Shown piece after piece: positions 23,801 to 33,700 of a DNA stretch of 64,000 nucleotides. The position numbers were made by a program, and so were the translations under genes. This DNA is from VRUE01 sp963837735 (lineage in GTDB: Bacteria; Actinomycetota; Thermoleophilia; Solirubrobacterales; 70-9): contig CAWIOM010000011.1 of NCBI GenBank assembly GCA_963837735.1, positions 62,001-126,000 on the forward strand, given 5' to 3'. The first letter of the stretch is position 1. Each line of letters starts with the position of its first letter. The notes beneath the pieces were generated by a model that was not told where the DNA came from, did no database searches, and was given only the letters and a program-made list of their open reading frames with translations.

Positions 23801-26501
23801 TTACGCCCAGGTACCGGGCCAGGGACGGGTGTCCGGCGCCGGCGCGACCCTGACCCGGGCGTCCACCGCGAGCGCCCCGGCCGCCGTCGCGATTACGGGA
23901 TTGAGGTCGAGCTCGACGATCTCGCGATGGGCATCGGCAAGAGCGGAGACGCGCAGGACGAGGTCGGTAAGGCTGCTCGAGGTCCACCGGCGCCATTCCG
24001 CGGAACCCGGTGAGCATCGGGAAGATCGCAAGCGAGCGGACCATCTGCTCGCCGTCGGCGACGCTAAGCGGGCAGACCCTGACCGAGACGTCGCCGAGCA
24101 GCTCGACGGCCGTGCCTCCGGCCCCGCAGGCGACGACCGGGCCGAACACAGGGTCGGTGGCGACTCCGACCAGGAGCTCGACGCCCTCGTCGACCATGCG
24201 TTGGACCATGAACGCCTCCCGCTCGACGCCGCCCGTCGCCAGCGCTTCGTCCATCTGAGCCGCCGCCCGTGAGACCGCCTCCGCGCCCTCCAGCCCCGCT
24301 CGCACCGCGCCGAGCTCGGTCTTGTGCAGGATCCGCGGGCCGTGCGCCTTCAGCGCGACGCGCCCGCCGAGGGCCTCGGCGGCGGCGCCGGCGGCCGCCG
24401 GGTCGGTGGCCGTGACCGCCTCCGGCATCGCGATCCCATAGCACCCGAGCAGGCGCAGGCATGCATCGGCATCCAGCCACTCGCGCCCCTCCGTCAGCGC
24501 CTCGGCGAGGACCGCTGCCGCCTCGTCGGCGCGGGCCTCGGGGAAGCGGGCCAGCGGGGCGACCGGCCGTTCGCGCCAGGCGACGTGGCGCACGACCTTG
24601 CCCAGGGCGCGCGCCGCGTCCTCCGGATACACGTGGGTCGGGATCGCCGGCGCACCGGCCGGTGTCGCGATCTCTTCCTGAGACATGAATACCGCCTGCA
24701 CCGGCAGTTTCCTCGTCACTCCAGCCAGGGCGTCGTGCATCGCCCGGGCGACGTCCTCGCCGCGGGTCTGCAACGGCCGGATGAAGATCACGATCAGCGC
24801 GTCGATGCCCTCCCAGTCGCCGAGCACTTCGATCGAGCGGCGGAAATCCTCGGCGCTGGCGCTGGCGATCAGGTCGACCGGGTTTGCCGTAGAGGCCTGG
24901 GGCGGGAGGAACTCGCGCAGGCGCTCGCGCACCAGATCGGGGGCCGCGGGAACCTCCAGCCCCGCTGCCTCGCAGGCGTCGGCGCACATGATCGCGGGGC
25001 CGCCCGCATTGGTGAGGATGCCGACCCGCGGGCCGTCCGGTAGCGGCTGGCTCGACAAGAGTGAGGCGACGTCGAGCATCTCCGCCAGCGTCTCGGCGCG
25101 GATCACGCCCGATTGGCCGAAGAGCGCGTCGGTCGCGCGGTCCGACGCCGCCAGCAGCGCGCCGGTGTGGGAGCCGGCTGCCCTCGCTCCGGCGGCCGAC
25201 GTCCCGCTCTTGACGGCGACGAGCGGCTTGCTCCGGCCGATCCGCCTCGCCACCCTCGAGAACCGCCGCGGGTCGCTGAAGGACTCGATGTAGAGGAGCA
25301 CGAGCTTCGTCCTCTCGTCCGCCTCCCAGTACTCGAGCAGGTCGTTCCCGGTCACGTCGGCGCGATCGCCCACCGAGGCGAAGGAGGAGACGCCGATCCC
25401 GCGGGCGCCGGCGAAGTCGATCAGCGAAAGGCCGAGGGCGCCACTCTGGGTGACGAAGGCCACATTCCCGGCGGGCGGCGCGGCGGGGGCGAAGGTCACG
25501 TTCAGGCCCGCATCGGGATCGGTGTCGAGGATGCCCAGGCAGTTGGGGCCGATCAGCCTCATCCCCGCGTCGCGGCAGACAGCGAGCAGCTCCTCCTGCA
25601 GCCGCACCCCCTCGGCGCCCGCCTCGCCGAAGCCGGCGGAGAGCACGACCAGGGCGCGGGCCCCCTTCTCGCCGCATTCGCGCGCGACCTCCGCGGTGGC
25701 CTCGGCACCCACAGCGAGGACCCCGAGGTCGACCTCGCCGGGGATGTCGCCGACGCCGGCGAACGCCGGGACCGACTGGATGGTGTCCGCCGCCGGGTTG
25801 ACCGGGTAGACGGGGCCGCCGAAGCCGGATTCGAGCAGGTTGTGGAGGACCGCGCCGCCGACCGTGCCCGGCCTTCGCGAGGCCCCGACGATAGCCACCG
25901 AGCGCGGCTCGAAGAAGCCTCTGACGGCCGCCTGCGCTGCGATCCGGTCGCGGTCCTCGAATCGGGCGACCGCCTCCCGGGTCAGCGAGGTCGGGAACTC
26001 CACCCGCAGGCCTTCCACGGTCGCTTGTGTCTCCACCGGGAAGCCGCTCTCGCGGAACATCTCGATCATCCGATGGTTCTGCGGCATCACCTCGGCCACG
26101 AAGGTGTCGAAGCCGTTGTCGGCCGCGACCTGCGCGAGGTGGGCGAGGAGGATCGTCCCGAGACCGCCTCCCTGCAGCTCGCCGGCCACCGCGAAGGCGA
26201 CTTCTGCCCGACCGCGCCCGAGCCCCATGTAGACACCGTGCCCGACCGGGCGGTGGTCGGGCCCGTGGCTCGCGATCAACCCGTAGCGATCCTCGTGGTC
26301 GACCTCGGCCATCGATCGGGCGGCGCCATCGAGGTCGACGGCGCCGGAGAAGAAACGGAATGCCTGGGAGGTCGAATCGAGGGAGCCGAAGAAGTCCCGC
26401 AGGGCGGCCCCGTCATCGGGCCGGACCGGTCTGAGGCGCACGGTCGAGCCGTCTCGAAGGACGACGTCGGCCTCACGCCCGGCTGGGTAGGCCCGACTCA
26501 C
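23801..26501 (-). CDS. GNAT-fused acyl/acetyl-CoA synthetase, ADP-forming (one frameshift)
   Basis: The protein has about 899 residues. An N-terminal GNAT domain (to about 165; ELQGGGLGTILLAHLAQ) precedes a CoA-binding domain (SVAIVGASRRPGTVGGAV), succinyl-CoA-ligase-like domains (FVTQSGALGLSLIDFAG, KSGTSAAGARAAGSHTGALL with the phospho-His candidate) and an ATP-grasp domain (VALKAHGPRILHKTELGAV). The frame breaks near 23975, after FRGMAPVDL, and resumes SLTDLVLRVSALADAH. It should convert acetyl-CoA, ADP and phosphate to acetate and ATP, or the reverse; Pat-type GNAT-ACS fusions also acetylate lysines. GTG at 26501 overlaps the upstream stop (GTGA). Confidence 0.88.
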
Positions 26502-27913
26502 CGGGGTCCCCTGGGCGCAAGTGCGGCGACCAGCTCCAGGTATTCGGCGAGCCTCACCGGGCCCAGGAAGCGTTCGAATACCCGCTGCCGCGCCTCTGCT
26601 CCCATTGCCGCGGCCAGGGCGGGGTCGCCGGTGAGCTCGGCGATCGCGGCGGCCAGCGCGTCGAGATCTCCGGGGTCGATCAGCAGACCGCTGACGCCGT
26701 CGACGATCTGGTCCTGGATCCCACCGACGCGAGTGCCGATCACCGGCCTGCTCTTCCACATCGCCTCCGCGACGGTCAGCCCGAACCCCTCGGCGAGGCT
26801 GTTCTGCACGACGACGTCGGCCCGCCGCTGCAGGGCGTTGACCATCGCCGCGTTTTCGTCGCGGTCGTCCATCGGCAGGCTGATCAGGTGGACCCGGCGT
26901 CTGGTCTCGCCCGGCAGGCGGCGCCAGGCGGCGACCAGTTCCTCCCACACGGTTGCGCCCTCCGGGTCGTCGGAGACCGCGCCGGCGGCAGGCCCGACGA
27001 GGAGGAGGTGCCGGTCGGAGTCGGGCATGCTCCGCTCGAAGCAGGCAAGCAGGCCGCGATGGTCCTTGAGCCGGTCCCAGCGCGAGATCTGGACGACCGC
27101 GACGGCGTCGGTCGGGAGACGCTCGTCCTGCAGAATTTCGGCCGGGCGCTCGACGGTTCCCGGGGCCCCGTCGGCGCGGATGAAGGCGGGGGCGGCGCTG
27201 CCCGGGTCAGTTCCGACCCCGATCCTGTCGACGATCGCGGCGACGGTCGCCGGCTCCAGCTCCTGGTTCTTGGGAGAGAAGGGATCGATGCAGGGGGCCA
27301 GCAGCCAGGCGCGGTCGGGGTCGAGCACGTCCCAGACGTACTGGCGACGCGAGAACACGAACGCATCGGCCTCGCGGACATAGGGAGCGAGGAAGTTCCA
27401 GGCCTGACGCGCGGTTCGATCGGCGTGGTCGACTCCGATGTGGCAGCGCCAGACGACCACCGCGCCGGCTCGTTTGGCCGCCGGGACCAGGCCGGCGGTC
27501 TGGGGGTCGTGAAAGAAGACCACGTCACCCTCGCCGAAAAGAGGAATCAGGTCTCGGGCGCTCTCGGCGAGCGTCCCCTCGTACAGCGCCCGGTCGTCGT
27601 CGCTCAGCGGGCCTCCGGTCCCATGGAGGTTGTTGTGCAGGCGCTTGGTCAGCTCGAAGAACTCAGGCTGCTCCTGGAGGACGACCCAGCGCGTATCGAT
27701 GCCGGCATCTCGCACATAGGGGAGCAGCGCGTGCAGCATCTCTGCGACTCCGCCGCCGTACTCGGTGGAGCTCACGTGCCAGTTCTTCCTCCCCGCGAAG
27801 AGGCTTCGACCTCGAGCGGCCGCCGCCTCGATACCGTCATAGGCATCGCCCAGCAGCGGCTTGAAGCGCGCGATCTCCTGCGGCGGGATGTCGACCAGTT
27901 GCGGCTCAGCCAT
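26498..27913 (-). CDS. TreT-like trehalose synthase (GT4 glycosyltransferase)
   Basis: The 471-residue protein matches trehalose glycosyltransferring synthases: WHVSSTEYGGGVAEMLHALL (near residue 42) and LQEQPEFFELTKRLHNNLHG, then a GT4 C-terminal half with VVQISRWDRLKD, and VVQNSLAEGFGLTVAEAMWK and VGGIQDQIVDG. It would join NDP-glucose and glucose to trehalose, a stress protectant. ATG at 27913 is 7 bp behind the deacetylase stop. The long upstream extension of the frame overlaps that gene and is rejected. The end overlaps the synthetase start by 4 bp. Confidence 0.85.
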   Translation of the reverse strand: MAEPQLVDIPPQEIARFKPLLGDAYDGIEAAAARGRSLFAGRKNWHVSSTEYGGGVAEMLHALLPYVRDAGIDTRWVVLQEQPEFFELTKRLHNNLHGTGGPLSDDDRALYEGTLAESARDLIPLFGEGDVVFFHDPQTAGLVPAAKRAGAVVVWRCHIGVDHADRTARQAWNFLAPYVREADAFVFSRRQYVWDVLDPDRAWLLAPCIDPFSPKNQELEPATVAAIVDRIGVGTDPGSAAPAFIRADGAPGTVERPAEILQDERLPTDAVAVVQISRWDRLKDHRGLLACFERSMPDSDRHLLLVGPAAGAVSDDPEGATVWEELVAAWRRLPGETRRRVHLISLPMDDRDENAAMVNALQRRADVVVQNSLAEGFGLTVAEAMWKSRPVIGTRVGGIQDQIVDGVSGLLIDPGDLDALAAAIAELTGDPALAAAMGAEARQRVFERFLGPVRLAEYLELVAALAPRGPR

Positions 27914-27920
27914 CCGGGTC

Positions 27921-28934
27921 TCAGAGCTGCCAGTGGCGGGCGACGCCGGCGGCGGCCCGAGAGGTGAGCAGGGCCTCGGGCGCGGCGCTGATCGACTCGC
28001 CCTCCCCGCCCAGGGCTCCGAGGGTCGCGACGACCGAATCGGCGAGTGCCCGGGGCTCATAGCCGCCCTCGAGCACAGCGCCGAGCGGCGCGTCGACCGA
28101 TCTCGCCAAATCGCGCACCTGGGCCGCGATCTGCGCGAACGACTCGGTCTCCAGGTTGCAGCCGGCGAGGGGATCGTCGCGATGGGCGTCGAAGCCGGCC
28201 GAAACCAGGACGAGGTCCGGATCGAACTCGCTCGCGACCGGGGTCACGATGTGCTCCAGCAGGGAGAGCCACAGGTCCTCTCCGGAGCCCGCCGGCACCG
28301 GCAGATTGATCGTGTAGCCCTCGCCGGCGCCGGACCCGAAGTCGCCGGAGGATCCGGTGCCGGGGAAGATCCCCGCCTGGTGGATGCTGACGAAGAGGAC
28401 GTCGGAGCGGCGACGGAATGCCTCGGCGGTGCCGTTGCCGTGATGGACGTCCCAGTCGAGGACGAGAACCCGCTCGGCGCCGAGCTCGCGGATCGCCAGC
28501 TCGGCGGCGATCGCGACGTTGTCGAAGAGGCAGAAGCCCATCGCGCGCTGTGGTTCGGCGTGGTGCCCGGAGGGGCGCATGGCACCGAATCCGACCCTGT
28601 CCTCGCCGCCGAGCAGGGCCCGCGTCATCGCGCAGGCGCCGCCGGCCGCGTGCAGGGCGGCGCGATAGGAGGCCTCGCCGACGAATGTGTCGGCGTCGAT
28701 CGCGCCGCCCCCGCCGAGGCAGAGGTCGCGGATCGACTCGACGTGGCGAGCGGTATGGACGAGCTCCAGCTCCCTCTCCTCGGCGGCGGGAGCCTCGCGG
28801 CGCTCCCATCCAAGCCAGTCGCGCTCGGCAAGGGCTCGCTCGATCGCGACCAGACGCTCTGGCGTGTCCGGGTGGGCCGGCATGTGCGCCCGCGGATCGT
28901 GCTCGAGGCTGGAGGGGTGGCTGAAATACAGCAT
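27921..28934 (-). CDS. Histone-deacetylase-family deacetylase (AcuC/HDAC-like)
   Basis: The 337-residue single-domain protein has the zinc deacetylase motifs: RPSGHHAEPQRAMGFCLFDN, VLDWDVHHGNGTAEAF with the Asp/His ligands, and SAGFDAHRDDPLAG. It begins MLYFSHPSSLEHDP, typical of bacterial class II-like members. Substrates may be acetyl-lysine or acetylated polyamines. Its position upstream of a GNAT-bearing acetyl-CoA synthetase recalls the AcuA/AcuC pair, which sets synthetase acetylation in Bacillus; the link here is inferred. It starts 13 bp behind the alcohol dehydrogenase stop. Confidence 0.9.
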   Translation of the reverse strand: MLYFSHPSSLEHDPRAHMPAHPDTPERLVAIERALAERDWLGWERREAPAAEERELELVHTARHVESIRDLCLGGGGAIDADTFVGEASYRAALHAAGGACAMTRALLGGEDRVGFGAMRPSGHHAEPQRAMGFCLFDNVAIAAELAIRELGAERVLVLDWDVHHGNGTAEAFRRRSDVLFVSIHQAGIFPGTGSSGDFGSGAGEGYTINLPVPAGSGEDLWLSLLEHIVTPVASEFDPDLVLVSAGFDAHRDDPLAGCNLETESFAQIAAQVRDLARSVDAPLGAVLEGGYEPRALADSVVATLGALGGEGESISAAPEALLTSRAAAGVARHWQL

Positions 28935-28947
28935 CGAATCGGGGCGA

Positions 28948-29988
28948 TCAGCCGTTCGGGCAGATCACCGCTCGGCCGTCGAGGGTGCCATCCCGCATCC
29001 GTGCGTAGGCGTCCTCCACGCGGTCCAGCCCAAAGCGCTCCACATGGACCCGGATCCTGCCTGCTCGGGCGAGATCGAGGACCTCGGCAAGCTCGACCGC
29101 GCTGCCCCAGTAGGGAATGGTGAGCTGGGCCTCGAAGGGGAGCGCGCCGAACGCGAACTCGAGTTTCCCTCCGGCCAGGCCGACGACGGTCACGTGGCTC
29201 TGGAAGCGGGCCACCTGTGAGCTGAGGGCGATCGAGTCGTCGGAGCCGACCATGTCGAGGACCAGCTCGGCGCCGAGCCCGGCGCTCAGCTCGCGAATCT
29301 CATCGGCCGCCGCGGCGCCCGCCTCGACCGTCTCGTCGGCCCCCACCTCACGGGCGAGCCGCAGCTTGTCGGCGGAGACGTCGACGGCGACGATCCGTGC
29401 CGGGCTCAGCGCACGAAGGATCTGCACGCCCATGTGGCCGAGCCCGCCGACGCCGATCACGACCGCGGTCGAGCCGGGGATCAGGAGGTGCAACGAGCGC
29501 TTGATCGCGTGGTACGGGGTGAGCGCGGCGTCGGAGAGAGGCGCGGCCTCGCGGGGATCGAGGTCGTCCAGGGGAAGCAGGAGCCGCGAGTGGGGGACGA
29601 GCATGTACTCGGCCATGCCCCCGTCGAGGCCGAGGCCGCCTCCGAAGGCACCGATCTCGGCCTGGCGCTCGCAGTAGTTCTCCTCCGAGAGGCGGCAGGA
29701 ACGGCAGCGGCCACAGCCCCAGGGCCCGTAGACGGCGACCGCCTCGCCCTCCTCCAGCCCCTCGACTCCGGCGCCCAGCGCCTCGACCCAGCCGGCGTTC
29801 TCGTGGCCGAGTGTGAATGGTGGGTCGAAGGCCATCGTCCCCTCCGGCCACTCCATCAGGTGCAGGTCGGAGTGGCAGGCGCCGGCGCCTGCCACCTTGA
29901 TCAGGACCTCTCCGGGCCCCGGCTCGGGAACGGCGACCTCGCGCATCTCGGGCGCCGATTGCCAGGCTGTCAGTTGATAAGCCTTCAT
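28948..29988 (-). CDS. Zinc-dependent alcohol dehydrogenase
   Basis: The 346-residue MDR-family enzyme has the catalytic zinc site (GACHSDLHL, GHENAGWVEALG), the structural zinc with four Cys (CGRCRSCRLSEENYC) and the NAD(P) loop GVGGLGHMGVQ. It oxidises a primary or secondary alcohol, or reduces an aldehyde. ATG at 29988 has a strong ribosome site (AGGAGAAGGG) close upstream. It is the first gene of a tight four-gene run with the deacetylase, TreT and acyl-CoA synthetase. Confidence 0.92.
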   Translation of the reverse strand: MKAYQLTAWQSAPEMREVAVPEPGPGEVLIKVAGAGACHSDLHLMEWPEGTMAFDPPFTLGHENAGWVEALGAGVEGLEEGEAVAVYGPWGCGRCRSCRLSEENYCERQAEIGAFGGGLGLDGGMAEYMLVPHSRLLLPLDDLDPREAAPLSDAALTPYHAIKRSLHLLIPGSTAVVIGVGGLGHMGVQILRALSPARIVAVDVSADKLRLAREVGADETVEAGAAAADEIRELSAGLGAELVLDMVGSDDSIALSSQVARFQSHVTVVGLAGGKLEFAFGALPFEAQLTIPYWGSAVELAEVLDLARAGRIRVHVERFGLDRVEDAYARMRDGTLDGRAVICPNG

Positions 29989-30325
29989 TTCCCTTCTCCT
30001 TCGCTTTGAGCAGGATGGGCCTGATCGGAATCTAGGCCTGTCCCAGCCGTCCTGCATCCGGGAAAGGCCACAGCGAAGGGGCGGTGGCACCGCGATGCGC
30101 CGCGCGAGAGGGGGGAGGACGATTGCCGTCGGAGACTCAGCTCGCCCGGCAGCGAGGAGACCCCGCGTTGGCTGCGCCATGCCCCGTCCGTGCCCCGATA
30201 ATCGGCCCTGGGAAGCGAAAATTGGGTCGACCGCGACCACTTCAAGTAGATCCCGCGAGATGACGATAGAAGCCAAACGGTGTCACGAATCACGTGCACC
30301 ACTTCAGGAATGAGGTCGATGTTCC
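29989..30325. other. Divergent intergenic region, 337 bp
   Basis: The region lies between the alcohol dehydrogenase and receiver genes, which are transcribed away from each other, so both promoters must be here. A GGCCTGATC...GGCCTGTCC direct repeat lies near 30016-30043 (as read on the minus strand). A GTCCGTGCCCCGATAATCGG stretch near 30187 resembles the GTGCCCG motif of the tRNA-linked cassettes, but without any tRNA fragment. I see no gene or RNA. Confidence 0.35.
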
Positions 30326-30739
30326 ATGAACTCTCCCGCCGCTGCCGATGGGCGTCTGCGACTGTTGATCGCAGACGACAACAAGGCGATCCAGTCGGCG
30401 CTGGGCATGGCCCTCGGTGAGAGGTTTGAGGTGGTTGGCGTGGCCGGCGACGCCGAGCAGGCGGTCGAGCTCGCCAGATCCCTTCAGCCGGCTGCTGCCG
30501 TGATTGATGTCGATATGCCGAAAGGCGGAGGCATGCGCGCCGTGCGCGGAATCGCTGAGGTTTCTCCCACGACCGCCACCGTGATCCTGTCGAGCGATGA
30601 GTCCGACGGCGTCGTTCGCGAGTTGATGCAGGCGGGGGCGATTGCCTACTGCCGCAAGGGCGTCTCGCCGCAGGACCTCAGTGACTCACTTACGAAGTCG
30701 ATCGAGGCTCATGCCGCAGAAATGCAGCCGGCGGCCTGA
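30326..30739 (+). CDS. Single-domain response regulator receiver
   Basis: The 137-residue protein is a receiver domain with no output domain. It has the acidic pair in LLIADDNKAIQSAL, the phospho-Asp in AVIDVDMPKGG, Ser/Thr in VILSSDES and Lys in YCRKGVS. It lies 14 bp upstream of the large hybrid kinase gene and probably belongs to the same phosphorelay, either as the final acceptor of the HPt domain or as a diguanylate-type effector partner elsewhere. Confidence 0.88.
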   Translation: MNSPAAADGRLRLLIADDNKAIQSALGMALGERFEVVGVAGDAEQAVELARSLQPAAAVIDVDMPKGGGMRAVRGIAEVSPTTATVILSSDESDGVVRELMQAGAIAYCRKGVSPQDLSDSLTKSIEAHAAEMQPAA

Positions 30740-30753
30740 CGGACCACCGGGCC

Positions 30754-33700
30754 ATGAACACGCTCATGGACGCCGAGAAGTTCTTTGAGATTTCGCTCGA
30801 CGCAATGGCGATCGCGAATGACGAAAAGTTCTTCGTCGAGATCAACCCCGCCTTCGCGCGCACACTCGGATACGAGCTCAGCGACCTCAAAGCCCGACCG
30901 TTCACGGAGTTCGTCCACCCAGACGACCTTGAGGCCACCCTCGAGACCTACGCTGCCCTGGGGGCGGGGAAGAGCGCCGTCGGCTTCGAAAACCGTTATC
31001 GCTGCAAGGACGGGTCCTACAGGTGGCTGATGTGGAATGCCACACCGATCGAGGACGGGCTCACCTGCTGCGCCGCGCGCGATGTCACCGAGCGCAAGCG
31101 GGCGAGGGTCTTGTTTGAACAGTTGCTGGAGTCAGCGTCAGACGCGATGGTCATTGTCGATGACGCGGGCGCGATAACGCTGGTCAACGCCCGGACCGAG
31201 ACGATGTTCGGATACGAGCGCGACGAGCTGATCGGCGAGCAGGTCGAGATGCTGGTGCCGGAGCGCTTCCGCGCAAGCCACCCCGGCCACCGTGAGGGCT
31301 ACTCAAAGGATCCGCACACGCGGCCGGGCTCAGAGCGCTTCCGCGGGCGCCAATCCGGCCACCGTGAGGGCCACTCAAAGGATTCGCACATACAGTCGAT
31401 GGGAGCCGATCTCGAGCTCTTCGGGCGGCGCAGGGACGGCAGCGAGTTCCCCGTGGAGATCTCACTCAGCCCGCTCGAGACCGACGAGGGCACGCTGGTC
31501 ACGAGCGCGATTCGCGACGTTTCCGAGCGCCGCCGGCGAGAGGGCCTGGCCGGCCATCTCGCGGCGGTCGTCGAGTCATCCGCCGACGCGATCATCAGCA
31601 AGACGACCGACGGGACCATCGTGAGCTGGAACACGGGCGCCGAAAGGCTTTACGGCTACTCCCAGGCGGAGGCGGTGGGTCAGAAGATCTCGATGCTGAT
31701 GCCACCGAGTCACGACGACGAGGCGGCGGTCCTGATCGATCGAGTGGTCAGCGGTGAGCGCGTCGACCAATTCGAGACGGTGCGGGTTCGCAAAGACACT
31801 TCGCCTGTCGATGTGTCGCTGACGATCTCAGCCGTCCGCGACGCGAGCGGTCGAGTGATCGGCGTGTCCTCCGTCGCCCGTGACATCACCGAACATAAGC
31901 GCGCTGAGACGGCGCTCGCGGAGGCGCGGGCGGACATCGACCGTTTCTTTCGGGTGTCGCTCGACCTGAAGGCGATCATGAACGAGGCCGGTCATTTCGT
32001 CCGCGTCAACCCCGCGGTCGAGCAGATCCTCGGGTACACACCGGACGAGCTGGTTGAGCAACCGTTCAAGGATTTCATCCACCCCGAAGATCTCGAGCGC
32101 TCGCTTGCGACCTACCCCGAACAGGGGGCCGTAAGCGAGGCTGCCGGGTTCGAAAATCGGTATCGCTGCAAGGACGGCTCGTATCGGTGGCTGCTTTGGA
32201 GTGCCACCTCGATGCCGGACGGGTTTGTGTACGCATCCGGCCGTGACGTCACCGAGCGCAGGCAGATGGAGGACGCCCAGCGTGAGGCTGAGGAGTTGCT
32301 GTCGCTCTCATTCGAGCATTCGCCGCTCGGGATGACCTTGAACTCGCCAGATCGCCGGGTCATGCGCCTCAACCGGGCGTTTGCCGACATGCTCGGCTAC
32401 TCCACCGAAGAGCTGATCGCCGACGAGGCACGGAAGATCGTCACGCACCCTGACGACCTCCCGGACGACGAGGCGAATCTACGGGCTCTGCTCAAAGGGA
32501 CAACCGAGCTGGCTCAATGGGAGAAGCGCTACATCCACGCGGACGGACACGTGGTGTGGGCGCTCATCTCGGTGTCGGCCCTGCGTCATGCGGACGGCAG
32601 TCCTCGCCTTCTGATCAGTCAGATCAAGGACATCAGCGCACGCAAGCGAGCGGACACGGAACTGGCGATTGCGACCGAGAAGACGATCGAGGCCTCGCGT
32701 CAGAAATCCGAGTTTGTCGCCAACATGAGCCACGAGATACGCACCCCGCTGAGTGGAGTGATCGGGATGGTCGATGTGCTCCGCGAAACGGACCTGGATC
32801 CCGCCCAGGGTGAGTACGTGGAATTCCTGGCGGCGTCGGGCGATGCTCTTCTCACCCTCGTCAACGACATCCTCGATTTCTCAAAGATCGAAGCTGGGCA
32901 ACTCGAGCTCGACCCCACCGATTTCGATCTGCGCGGAGTGGTGGAGGAGGCGTGTCTGGTGCTGACGGAGCAGTCTCACGCCAAGGGCCTCGAGATCTGC
33001 CACAGCGTCGACGCGGACGTCCCTGCGGCGGTCAACGGCGATCGTGCTCGGCTGCGCCAGATCCTCCTCAACCTCGTCTCAAACGCGGTCAAGTTCACTA
33101 CCGTGGGCGAGGTCGCCATGCATGTCTCCGCCGCAGCCGGCGACCATCTTCGCTTTGAAGTCTCAGACACAGGGATCGGGATCGACCAAGACCAGGCCTC
33201 GCAATTGTTCGAGCCCTTCGTGCAGGCGGATCAGTCGACGACGCGCCACCACGGCGGCACCGGCCTGGGCCTCGCCATCTCGCGCCAGCTGGTGGAGCAG
33301 ATGGGCGGTGAGATTGGTGCCGAACGGCGTGCCGGCGGCGGCAGCTCGTTCTGGTTCACGGCCGCGCTGCCCGGGGTCGCAACGGCCCCCGAGGCAGCTG
33401 ATTCTGGCGCCGATTTCTCAGGCGTGCGGGCCTTGATAGTGCAGACGCGCTCTCCCGAACGGAAGGTGCTCGAGCACCGCTTGGCGAGTTGGGGGGTGAT
33501 CTTCACAAGCGTCGCGGAGCCCAGCGCGGCGATCCAGGCACTGGAGCGGGCTGCACGAGACGAGGCCCCGTTCGACCTGGCTTTGGTCGACTTCGAGCTG
33601 CCGCAGATGAATGGCGTACAGCTCGTTGACGCAATTCGCGAGCGCGACCCCACGCGGGCTCCGAGCACACTCCTTCTCAGCTCCGTGAAGGTCGAGCCCG

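Noticed and set aside
30176..30210. GTCCGTGCCCCGATAATCGG stretch as another end of a tRNA-anchored cassette
   Set aside because: It resembles the GTGCCCG motif but there is no tRNA fragment, hairpin or other part of the end block near it.
16842..30325. DevR-type binding boxes upstream of the stress and fermentation genes
   Set aside because: By eye I found only weak partial matches to the mycobacterial consensus; this is not enough to mark any site.
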